DNA from: Melioribacteraceae bacterium
GTDB lineage: Bacteria; Bacteroidota; Ignavibacteria; Ignavibacteriales; Melioribacteraceae
Length of the DNA: 64,000 nucleotides
Assembly (NCBI GenBank): GCA_021739765.1
Contig: JAIPBD010000023.1
Location: forward strand, 1 to 64,000
Direction of reading: 5' to 3'
Below are positions 24,268 through 31,735 of this stretch, one piece after another (position 1 is the stretch's first letter; each line of letters opens with the position of its first letter). Both the position numbers and the translations under genes were made by a program. The notes under the pieces are model-generated. The model was not told where the DNA came from. It did no database searches and saw only the letters and a program-made list of their open reading frames with translations.

Positions 24268-24882
24268 TTAGAACGAAAAACCGATTGAGAATTCACCATA
24301 AAACGGGGACATGAATTCATATTCCTTTTCAAATTGATCAAGTGTCGATTCGATAGAGTTGCCAGTCGGATTTGCCTCCCTATTATTTATATCAATTCCA
24401 TAGCCCAATGAAAAGACAATATTAAAACCACTATTCCAGACCCATCGTTTTCCGGCGTTCAGTCCAATAGAATAAGATTGTAGGGTAAGGTCGAACTTTT
24501 TTGAATTTAGCTCACCACTTCCTTCGTAGATTCTATATCTAGTGTAAGCTCCAAGAAATATAGAATTTATATCCTCAGACAAATACCTTCGGTAATTCAA
24601 TGTAAAACCTATTCCACTTGACTCTATCGAAGCGTCTGTGTAAGTGTTAGGAACATCTTCATAGTCGAAGCGAGCAACAATTCCATTCTTCGGACTAATC
24701 AGATATTCATAATTAATCGAATAAAATCCGAAAATTGGGGCGATAGGACATATATTAATAGAATGCTTGAATTCACTGATTGGCGAATTTGATTTAGATG
24801 AAGAAGATTCTTCTTCCACTTGAGCAACCACATGACTGCTTAGGAAAATGCAGATAGATAATACTGTTAAAATTGTTTTCAT
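24268..24882 (-). CDS. Outer-membrane beta-barrel-like protein (DUF3575-like)
   Basis: The 204-residue protein has a signal peptide ending VVAQ, a serine-rich linker (EEESSSSKSNS), then alternating amphipathic strands and a C-terminal aromatic end (YGEFSIGFSF) typical of eight-stranded outer-membrane barrels. Blocks SINICPIAPIFGFYSINYEY and GKRWVWNSGFNIVFSLGYG resemble DUF3575 proteins. No specific role can be given. It is the last of a group of four genes headed by a TolB-TPR-AraC regulator with no attC-like site between them. Confidence 0.65.
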   Translation of the reverse strand: MKTILTVLSICIFLSSHVVAQVEEESSSSKSNSPISEFKHSINICPIAPIFGFYSINYEYLISPKNGIVARFDYEDVPNTYTDASIESSGIGFTLNYRRYLSEDINSIFLGAYTRYRIYEGSGELNSKKFDLTLQSYSIGLNAGKRWVWNSGFNIVFSLGYGIDINNREANPTGNSIESTLDQFEKEYEFMSPFYGEFSIGFSF

Positions 24883-24971
24883 ATTTAAACCTTTTTTAAA
24901 TTATTACTGTAATCGTTTTATCGTCTTTATATACCGCTCGGTATTGTAGCTGGTATTCTATTTTTTACCGC

Positions 24972-25223
24972 CTATTGAATCAATTTTATCATAGTATTAG
25001 AAGTTTTATCTGTGATGATCTCCATTATTCTTCCAGGCGATTGATAGTTTGTATCCGAGTATAACGCTTTCTCTTTTGTGCAGGGAGCAAGCTTAAGTTT
25101 CATGGCATAACTTCTTTCGATTGTTTCTTCAAAAGTCCAGGATTGGTCAAATTCCGCAGTTAGTTCATATCGTTCCCTTTTGCCGGATATGCTATTTGTT
25201 GTTTTGTACTTATTCTCTGACAA
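24972..25223 (-). CDS. Small unknown protein, possibly a 3' gene fragment
   Basis: The 83-residue product starts only with TTG (25223). Open frame continues upstream (DKSGFTILGL) to a TAG close to the end of the preceding gene, so it may be the C-terminal end of a longer lost gene. The sequence SGKRERYELTAEFDQSWTFE and SPGRIMEIITDKTSNTMIKL is soluble and mixed; no family recognised. Confidence 0.4.
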   Translation of the reverse strand: MSENKYKTTNSISGKRERYELTAEFDQSWTFEETIERSYAMKLKLAPCTKEKALYSDTNYQSPGRIMEIITDKTSNTMIKLIQ

Positions 25224-25259
25224 GCCAAGTATCGTAAATCCTGATTTGTCAGACTAAGT

Positions 25260-25910
25260 TTAAAATGTTACCCCTATGTAAATCTGTGGCTCAAAAAGAA
25301 AGTAGTTTCTCCATTTATCGTCTAACTGCTTAAATCCATCAGGAGCATTGTTATCAAACATCCAATACATACAATTAATCTGTGGTTCTATAAAAAATCG
25401 TTTTTCCTCACCAAATGCGATATGGTAGCCAAGATGAAACGAAGTATAAAGTTTAAAATCATTTCCAATTTCTTTACCGGCTAGATCCAAATAGGTTTGA
25501 AATTGCGGCAGAACTTCAACAGTTGCAAATAGTCCTTTCCAAAGCATGCGTTGGTACGTTATGCCTATCCCTATTTCCCACACATGTCCCGGATAGAATT
25601 CACTTTCTGTCTCGAGCTTATCCAAAAGACCATCCCACCATGTGATTCCCATAGGTTGAAACAATCGCCAGGAGGCAAATTTCACTCCTATGATGTTCTT
25701 ATTATCCAGGTTGCGTTTTATATGAAGCTCTAAATGTTGTGTACTTGTTCGATCGTCCCAGGAATCCACGATAAGTCCTTCAGGAACAAAATAAGGTAAA
25801 CTTACCCTCCACTTGTGGGCTACTTCGGTTTCTTTACTCTCTGGTGAGTTCGTTTGAGCAAAAGTACTATGTATGTAAAAAAATAAAAAAAATGTCAATA
25901 GAGTTTTCAT
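25260..25910 (-). CDS. Secreted outer-membrane-like protein, unknown
   Basis: The 216-residue protein has a signal peptide (MKTLLTFFLFFYIHSTFAQ) and beta-barrel-like alternation (HLELHIKRNLDNKNIIGVKF, YTSFHLGYHIAFGEEKRFFI, FEPQIYIGVTF), with a C-terminal phenylalanine typical of outer-membrane barrels. Not assigned to a named family. It follows a transcriptional regulator gene by about 220 bases on the same strand and may be its target. Confidence 0.65.
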   Translation of the reverse strand: MKTLLTFFLFFYIHSTFAQTNSPESKETEVAHKWRVSLPYFVPEGLIVDSWDDRTSTQHLELHIKRNLDNKNIIGVKFASWRLFQPMGITWWDGLLDKLETESEFYPGHVWEIGIGITYQRMLWKGLFATVEVLPQFQTYLDLAGKEIGNDFKLYTSFHLGYHIAFGEEKRFFIEPQINCMYWMFDNNAPDGFKQLDDKWRNYFLFEPQIYIGVTF

Positions 25911-26127
25911 GATAATACTACTCCGTTTTTTTGAAAATTCCGATTTCTACAAAGCACCTCCCGTTATTTTTATTTCATTTAGTAAAGAGGAAAGAAATCA
26001 TCATCCGATGATTATTTACTCTGCTTTATCGAATTGATGATGCAAAGATGGAGTAGAAAGGAAGGTTTATCGTCCTGAAATGTAATTGCGGACTTCATAG
26101 TGAGATTTGGGACTTTTTTAAAAAGGC

Positions 26128-27933
26128 TTAAATTTGATTAGACCTCAACCAAGCTTTTGGTGTCATCCCTTCGATTTTTTTAAAGAAGGCATTAAATACC
26201 GATTTAGAATTAAACCCGCTTTCATGAGCTAGCGCTAAAAGGGTAAGGTGGCTGTTTGCAGGATTTAGGGCATTCTCTTTGAAGTTCTCCAATCGAAAAC
26301 AATTGATGTAATCATTGAAATTTTGGCCAATTCGTTCATTTAGCAACCAGGAAAGTTTGTTGCTGCTAATATTCATGTTTTTAGCTAACTCGCGCAAGGA
26401 TAACGAAGGATTTTGAAACCACGTTTCTTCCTTCATTCCTTTTTCTATAATGTCTAATGCTATGTCGATTTCAGCATCTGACATTAAAGCTTTAGAAGGG
26501 GTGATTTGTATTTGTATTTCGGGATTAGGTGGCAATAATTCTACTCGGAAAGCAGCTTCTACTAAATCCTGAAATCGCTTTAGCCGGCGCAAAGGTTTAA
26601 GCAGCGGAATATTCATAAAGTTTATGATTTGACCGGTACGCATATTGATGTTTTCTTCCAAAAAGTCCAATGCCATTTCGTGTTTCCCCAAATGGACCAA
26701 CAAAAAAAGTTGCCAGGGAAAAAGCGCTTCCCCAATCTCTTTTTTTATCATTAAACTAACCCTGCTGATATCAACATCGATCTTATCTTCCGGATTTACC
26801 AATTTGTATAATACCCGGCATTCTTCTGGTCTCTCTGCCAAAGGAGTTTTATCTAAGAAATCATTTAGTTTTTCGTAATCTTTTGTAAGAATTAAGCACA
26901 GTTGTTTTAGTGCAATAGGATGAGTAAAATCCGGATTGATGCTCAATGAGGTCTCTATACATTCCAGTGCTTTTGTATAGTCCTCTTTTAAATAATAAAT
27001 ATTTGCTTTGGTGAAATAATGATTTGGAGACAGAGGGTTTATTTTTAAAATATTATCGGCATGCCATAGTGCTTGTTCGAAATATCCTATTGCTGTGTAC
27101 AATTCGCATAAACCTTCTTCTGCTTCCGTATAGGATGGATTAAGTTCTATTGCTTTTTGAAAAAATTTATGCCCATTGATGAAATCCCATTGACCCCAAA
27201 ATAGTAGTGTCGCTTTACCAAAATACCCTATATAGGATTGTTTGTCCAGCTTAAAACCTTTGCTAAGGTTCTCTTCTGACAACTGTAATAATCCTTTGTT
27301 ATTTGTCCATGATCCATACATGGCATAACTATACACCAAACCAAAGTAAGGTAAAGCAAATGAGGGGTCTATCGATATACATTGTTCATAGAGTTCTATT
27401 GCATTTGCGATTCCTTGTCCATCCCACATTAAATGCTGATGACGACCTTTAAGATAAAGGTTGTAGGCCTCAATATTTTTTGTAGTCGCTTCAACTAGAT
27501 GTTCTTGAATATTGAGGTGACCAAAATTTTCTCGAATCTGGTCAGCAATGTGTAAACTTATTTCATCTTGTAGTGCAAATATGTCTTCCAAATCCCGATC
27601 GAAATTTTTTGACCAGAAGTGAGTGCCGTCATTAGTACTGATTAACTGCGCTGTAATACGAACCCTGTTTTTGGCTTTCCGGACGCTCCCCTCCAAAACT
27701 GTACTAACCCCTAACTTATCACCAATGGTTCGTACATCTATATTTTTATTCTTAAATGCAAAAGAGGATGTGCGGGCAATGACTTTCAAGCCCTTTACCG
27801 TGGTGAGGGCGTTGATTATTTCTTCAGTAATGCCATCGCTGAAGTATTCGTTCTCCGGGTCGGTACTCATATTAACAAAAGGGAGAACCGCAATGGATTT
27901 ATTGGATGATGATATGGGTATATGGGTGCTCAT
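26128..27933 (-). CDS. TolB-like/TPR/AraC fusion regulator
   Basis: Three parts are visible in 601 residues. Residues 10-140 form the TolB-like N-terminal domain found in CadC- or adenylate-cyclase-linked proteins (SIAVLPFVNMSTDPENEYFS, DGITEEIINALTTVKGLKVI, LGVSTVLEGSVRKAKNRVRI). Residues about 160-370 are TPR repeats (ELNPSYTEAEEGLCELYTAIG, ECIETSLSINPDFTHPI). Residues about 480-600 are an AraC-type DNA-binding domain (LSLRELAKNMNISSNKLSWL, HESGFNSKSVFNAFFKKIEG, TPKAWLRS). No transmembrane helix is evident, so it is likely cytosolic. It probably regulates the outer-membrane-like genes that follow. Confidence 0.85.
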   Translation of the reverse strand: MSTHIPISSSNKSIAVLPFVNMSTDPENEYFSDGITEEIINALTTVKGLKVIARTSSFAFKNKNIDVRTIGDKLGVSTVLEGSVRKAKNRVRITAQLISTNDGTHFWSKNFDRDLEDIFALQDEISLHIADQIRENFGHLNIQEHLVEATTKNIEAYNLYLKGRHQHLMWDGQGIANAIELYEQCISIDPSFALPYFGLVYSYAMYGSWTNNKGLLQLSEENLSKGFKLDKQSYIGYFGKATLLFWGQWDFINGHKFFQKAIELNPSYTEAEEGLCELYTAIGYFEQALWHADNILKINPLSPNHYFTKANIYYLKEDYTKALECIETSLSINPDFTHPIALKQLCLILTKDYEKLNDFLDKTPLAERPEECRVLYKLVNPEDKIDVDISRVSLMIKKEIGEALFPWQLFLLVHLGKHEMALDFLEENINMRTGQIINFMNIPLLKPLRRLKRFQDLVEAAFRVELLPPNPEIQIQITPSKALMSDAEIDIALDIIEKGMKEETWFQNPSLSLRELAKNMNISSNKLSWLLNERIGQNFNDYINCFRLENFKENALNPANSHLTLLALAHESGFNSKSVFNAFFKKIEGMTPKAWLRSNQI

Positions 27934-28001
27934 TTTCTATTATACTTTTTCGGGGTTTCTTCGAACTGACATTGAATTTTCAATGATTAGGCTTTTGTTT
28001 G

Positions 28002-28132
28002 GTTACAACGTTTAATATATGCAAAATAGGCGATTGCGGGCTTAAAACCTATCAAACCGTTACAATTTTGAAGCGGGCTACAACCCTTGAACAATCATCT
28101 ATCCTGGAATTTTTTATACCGCGTGTTATACA
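28002..28132 (-). repeat. attC-like site (type A, twin of 17,791-17,920)
   Basis: Minus strand begins TGTATAACACGCGGTATAAA and ends TTTTGCATATATTAAACGTT then GTAAC. Interior shares 61 of 67 bases with 17,808-17,874. Confidence 0.75.
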
Positions 28133-28136
28133 CAGA

Positions 28137-29696
28137 TTATTTCACAACATTTATAATTTTTAAGTTTTCGTCTAATAAATTTAAGTAATACTGATTCCCA
28201 TTCTCTATAAGTATTGCCGGTAATTCTTTATTTGAAGGAGAAGGAGTTGAATTTATGTTTGTTAATTGGATATCATTAAATTCCCTTATATGTACTCCAT
28301 ACTTAAAATAGTTCTCAGTTACATTTCCCCACTTTATTACAACATCGTTTAATCTCAGATTTTTAACAAATTGGGCATATAATGCTGAAATATCAGCAGA
28401 AAACAATTGATTACTTCCTAATGCACCACGTAAATCTATATTCCCTCCTGCAACTTCATTTAGTTTGCTTTCACTTAGTGTAAATTTTAAATTATTAAAA
28501 TAAATGTCTTCAATAATGCTTTCTTCTGAACCATAAATAAGGATTCCCGTTTCTCCATTACATGTTATATCTCGAAAGGTTACATTTTTAATCTTTCCCA
28601 AACTAATTTTATTGTTACCACGAACTGCTGATATATGAATTGGTTCGCCATTTCCCCACCAGTCACCGGTATGTAGGCGTGTGCTAATAAAAACCTGCGA
28701 AAAGGTAATATTTTCGACTGAACCTTCGTCTCGAACGAAAATACCAATACCTCGGTTCGAATTTGTAATATTAATATTGCTAATGTGAATATTCCTAATA
28801 GTATTTTGATCTAAAAATCCTATTCGAATGCCACTTGAGCGTGATTGCAGATTGCAGTTTGTAATGGTAATATTATCAGAAACGTGGCGTAGGTTATGGT
28901 ATCCGGGCAATTCAAAGTGGTATGAGTATCCAGTAATTGCAATTGCATCGTCGCCGGTGCGAATGTCGCAATCGGAAATAATTACATTATTGCACGATGT
29001 TATATCAATTCCATCGCTGTTGGGGGTCTCTAAGCTTGTCCATACTTTTAGTCCGGAAGCTATTACACCATCGCAATCTGCAAAATGTAAAGTCCAGAAA
29101 GGAGATTTAATAAGTTGAACATCCCGAACCAATACATTCTTGCATTCAGAAAAAATAATCATTTGTCTGGGCCTGTCGGGTTTGGGGACAACAGGACCAT
29201 CGCCTATTCCCGATTCTACTTTACGATAATTCTCTTTCTGTCTGGTAAATTCACTCCCACCCCATTCGATTTTTTTTGCTTGGTCCCAAATAAAAAATTC
29301 TTCTTCATTTCCATTGATTGCCCCTTGACCTGTTATCGAGACATTTTTAGCTTTATAAGTATAAATTATTCCATAATGTGATGGCGTATCAAATATTGGC
29401 GATTTATAGTATTTATAGTCAGAAATTTTTGAACTGCCCTTTAGTTCTGCACCTGCTTCGAGGTATAAATTGATATTGGATTTCAACTCAATAGTGCCGG
29501 TAATAAATATGCCTGCTGGGATATAAACGGTGCCTCCGCCAAGAACAGCGCAGGAATCTATTGCTTGTTGTATAAAATTTGTGTTAACGGTTGAATTATC
29601 GGGTTTTGCCCCGAAATCAACAATGTTTAATTTTTGAGCAAGACTATTGCTAATAATTGCAACTAATAAAATACTTGATAATGTAAATACCTTCAT
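28137..29696 (-). CDS. Glycoside hydrolase family 28 (polygalacturonase-like)
   Basis: The 519-residue protein has a signal peptide (MKVFTLSSILLVAIISNSLAQ), the N-terminal strand NIVDFGAKPDN, and a right-handed beta-helix. GH28 active-site motifs are present: NSDGIDITSC (N-x-D), IRTGDDAIAI (DD), and SRSSGIRIGF where polygalacturonases have G-H-G, so specificity may differ; GH28 includes exo-enzymes, rhamnogalacturonases and xylogalacturonases. It should act on pectic polysaccharides outside the cytoplasm. A single-gene unit and an unusual cargo for an integron-like array. Confidence 0.85.
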   Translation of the reverse strand: MKVFTLSSILLVAIISNSLAQKLNIVDFGAKPDNSTVNTNFIQQAIDSCAVLGGGTVYIPAGIFITGTIELKSNINLYLEAGAELKGSSKISDYKYYKSPIFDTPSHYGIIYTYKAKNVSITGQGAINGNEEEFFIWDQAKKIEWGGSEFTRQKENYRKVESGIGDGPVVPKPDRPRQMIIFSECKNVLVRDVQLIKSPFWTLHFADCDGVIASGLKVWTSLETPNSDGIDITSCNNVIISDCDIRTGDDAIAITGYSYHFELPGYHNLRHVSDNITITNCNLQSRSSGIRIGFLDQNTIRNIHISNINITNSNRGIGIFVRDEGSVENITFSQVFISTRLHTGDWWGNGEPIHISAVRGNNKISLGKIKNVTFRDITCNGETGILIYGSEESIIEDIYFNNLKFTLSESKLNEVAGGNIDLRGALGSNQLFSADISALYAQFVKNLRLNDVVIKWGNVTENYFKYGVHIREFNDIQLTNINSTPSPSNKELPAILIENGNQYYLNLLDENLKIINVVK

Positions 29697-29716
29697 TTTG
29701 GTTGCTTTTTAATTTG

Positions 29717-29736
29717 TGTATACATTGTTAGGGCAT
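29717..29736 (-). repeat. attC-like half-site
   Basis: Minus strand GCCCTAACAATGTATACAC, 10-28 bases after the PIN-toxin gene stop. It has the strongest match to the integron left box (GCCCTAAC) but no right arm before the GH28 gene. Confidence 0.5.
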
Positions 29737-29744
29737 CGTGCTTT

Positions 29745-30245
29745 CTAGAATGTTTCTCCTATTTGTCTAAACATTTCTATAGTATTTATATACTTAATGC
29801 CAAATTCATTACACGGTTCGGGTATCTTAATTCTATTCTTTCTATTTAGGTCACTTACTTCCTGTGTCACAATTGTAATGTTATCTTTTTCTGATAAAGC
29901 ATAAGCAACAATAAATGCATCGGCTTCGTCAGCATCAAGAAATTCAGTTAAAGCTTTTGGGAGATAATGGTCAGACTTTGAAATAGCCCATTCTGTGATT
30001 TGCGAATATTCTTGCATTTTTAGTGATGAGTCTTTGAAGAAATTATCAGGCAAATTAATTTTACACCAATTTTCTAATTCGTCATTTTTGTCAAAAAGCT
30101 CATTTTTAACTTTGTCAATGCTAAAAATAGTTCCAGAATCTGCTAACATCTTGATTTTATTCCAAAATCCGGTTGCAATATCGAGCGGATATAAAGCTCT
30201 ATGAGCTTGAATGAAAAAATTGCTATCCACTAAATACGTTTGCAT
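29745..30245 (-). CDS. DUF4411 PIN-domain toxin-like protein
   Basis: 166 residues with PIN-domain acidic positions: TYLVDSNFFIQAHR (Asp, residue 7), KVKNELFDKNDELENW (Glu, about 49) and DADEADAFIVAYAL (Asp cluster, about 115-122). The family is DUF4411, PIN-like RNases typically paired with an upstream ImmA/XRE protein. Start codon overlaps the upstream stop by one base (30245), so the two are coupled. Predicted to cleave RNA and be held in check by its partner. PIN toxin systems are a known way of stabilising integron arrays. Confidence 0.8.
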   Translation of the reverse strand: MQTYLVDSNFFIQAHRALYPLDIATGFWNKIKMLADSGTIFSIDKVKNELFDKNDELENWCKINLPDNFFKDSSLKMQEYSQITEWAISKSDHYLPKALTEFLDADEADAFIVAYALSEKDNITIVTQEVSDLNRKNRIKIPEPCNEFGIKYINTIEMFRQIGETF

Positions 30246-31378
30246 TATTTATTCAGGTGTTTATTGAAAAAATTGTCAAATGTATCTCCTTTCATGCTAG
30301 TAAGTTTATAAGCATCCCTATAAAGAAGGTCGCCAGACTTTACCGCACGTTCTATATGATGTGCAAAAGTTACACTTAATCTTTTCTTTGCTGTGGCATA
30401 GAAATCTCCACCAGAACCTTGAGATTTTTTCTTTTCAAATTCTCTATTCCCATATTCCTCATAAAACTTAAAGAACTCTGCTTTTGTAATTTTTCCTAAA
30501 TCTAAAGCCCTGCGAGCAATTACAATTTCGCTAACTTTAAAATGTCTGGAATATTTACTTAATTCAGAAATTCCTTGCCATATTTCGTCTAGAGCAATCC
30601 TTGGAACTAAAAATTCAGCAGCAATTTGGTCACAAAGTCTCTCAATAGGGTCATCTGCTGGTTGAAGTTTTCTAAAATCGAATCCTGCACTGTGTCCAGT
30701 CCAAATATGAGCCAATTCATGGACAATTGTAAACATTTGCGCAGATTTGCTATCAGCGTTATTTACAAACATAAATGGAGCATAATCGTCAACAAGTACA
30801 AATCCTCTACATTCTTCAACGTCAATCGGACGACTAGTGTTATTTTCGACAATCCCATTAAATACGGTTATAATCCCATTATCCTCTATTATTTCAACTA
30901 GATGATTTAAAGAGTCTTCCCATGTTCTGAAGCTACTAGCCCAATTCTTTTCTAAACCTAAGACATTTCTTATATCACGAACAATCTTTTCAACTTCATT
31001 GATTTTATTAAACGCTCCAACGAATGTCAGTTTATCAAATTCGTTATCTTTTAAATATTCTCTCAACCAGTCTTGGCGCTGAACCATAAACTGAATCGTA
31101 TCATATACATTGACACTTATTTTTTCAGCCCGATTTCCATTACTTCGGAAATAGGGAATCGGTATTTTTTCAATTGGAGGTTTTTGTAAAAACAGATATC
31201 CAAAAGGAAGATGAACTTTCTTAGAGAAAGCTTCAAGTTGCTTAATTGTCGGTTTTTTTGTCCCATCAATCCAGTCAACAATTTTAGGTAATTTGGTAGA
31301 AAATTCATGCAAATCATATCCTGCTCGGGAAATAGCCCAAGTAAGCATATCTGCATTTATATTTACCTCTGTTCTCAT
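30245..31378 (-). CDS. XRE-ImmA metallopeptidase (antitoxin partner of the PIN protein)
   Basis: 377 residues. Residues 1-60 carry an XRE-like helix-turn-helix (LPKIVDWIDGTKKPTIKQLEAF), then an ImmA/IrrE-type domain with the zinc motif MFTIVHELAHIWTGH (H-E-x-x-H, about residue 218) and the third ligand region CDQIAAEFLVP. Such proteins act as antitoxins that are degraded or cleave a repressor, or regulate transcription of the pair. It is the first gene of the array on the minus strand, coupled to the PIN gene. Upstream at 31,385-31,396 TAGATTTG matches the -7 box of Bacteroidota promoters. Confidence 0.85.
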   Translation of the reverse strand: MRTEVNINADMLTWAISRAGYDLHEFSTKLPKIVDWIDGTKKPTIKQLEAFSKKVHLPFGYLFLQKPPIEKIPIPYFRSNGNRAEKISVNVYDTIQFMVQRQDWLREYLKDNEFDKLTFVGAFNKINEVEKIVRDIRNVLGLEKNWASSFRTWEDSLNHLVEIIEDNGIITVFNGIVENNTSRPIDVEECRGFVLVDDYAPFMFVNNADSKSAQMFTIVHELAHIWTGHSAGFDFRKLQPADDPIERLCDQIAAEFLVPRIALDEIWQGISELSKYSRHFKVSEIVIARRALDLGKITKAEFFKFYEEYGNREFEKKKSQGSGGDFYATAKKRLSVTFAHHIERAVKSGDLLYRDAYKLTSMKGDTFDNFFNKHLNK

Positions 31379-31735
31379 TTTACAAATCTACAAATTAAAA
31401 GTCTTGTTCTAAAATTAGTTGTTAAGTTTTTGATGTTTTGCAAGTCTCTCCTGGTATGTGCCACAAAGTTCTTAAGAGGCGAATTGCGTTTATCACTTAA
31501 ATTATCAAATAATGTATGAAAAAACAAGAAATTCAAGATTAGAGGCCAGATAAGTATTCCAACCAATTTCTATTATTTCGTCTACTTTCATTATCTCGTA
31601 AACTAATTATTTCGAATACAGTTTTAAGTAAAAAAGAATAAGCATCGATTTCTCCTACCCAATTTCCCCCTTCCGAATTCGCTTATCAATCTATAAATTG
31701 CACATTGTTACTCTCAAACTTGATATGATAATTCA
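31379..31735. other. Boundary stretch between array and chromosomal genes
   Basis: No convincing gene in 357 bases. Minus-strand frames of 63 and 28 residues (NSPLKNFVAHTRRDLQNIK; MKVDEIIEIGWNTYLASNLE) could be parts of one decayed gene, but I recognise neither. GAGTAACAATGTGCAATTTA (minus strand, near 31,700) resembles the left box of the attC-like sites. An integron integrase or attI would be expected here, given the orientation of the genes, but none is seen. Confidence 0.4.

Noticed and set aside
1-31400. Prophage or ICE/conjugative element
   Set aside because: No capsid, terminase, portal, relaxase or conjugation genes; cargo and dyad spacing fit a cassette array better.
31375-31566. 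63-residue protein upstream of the ImmA gene
   Set aside because: No recognised features, overlaps the promoter region, could be chance; kept only as a possible remnant in the boundary entry.
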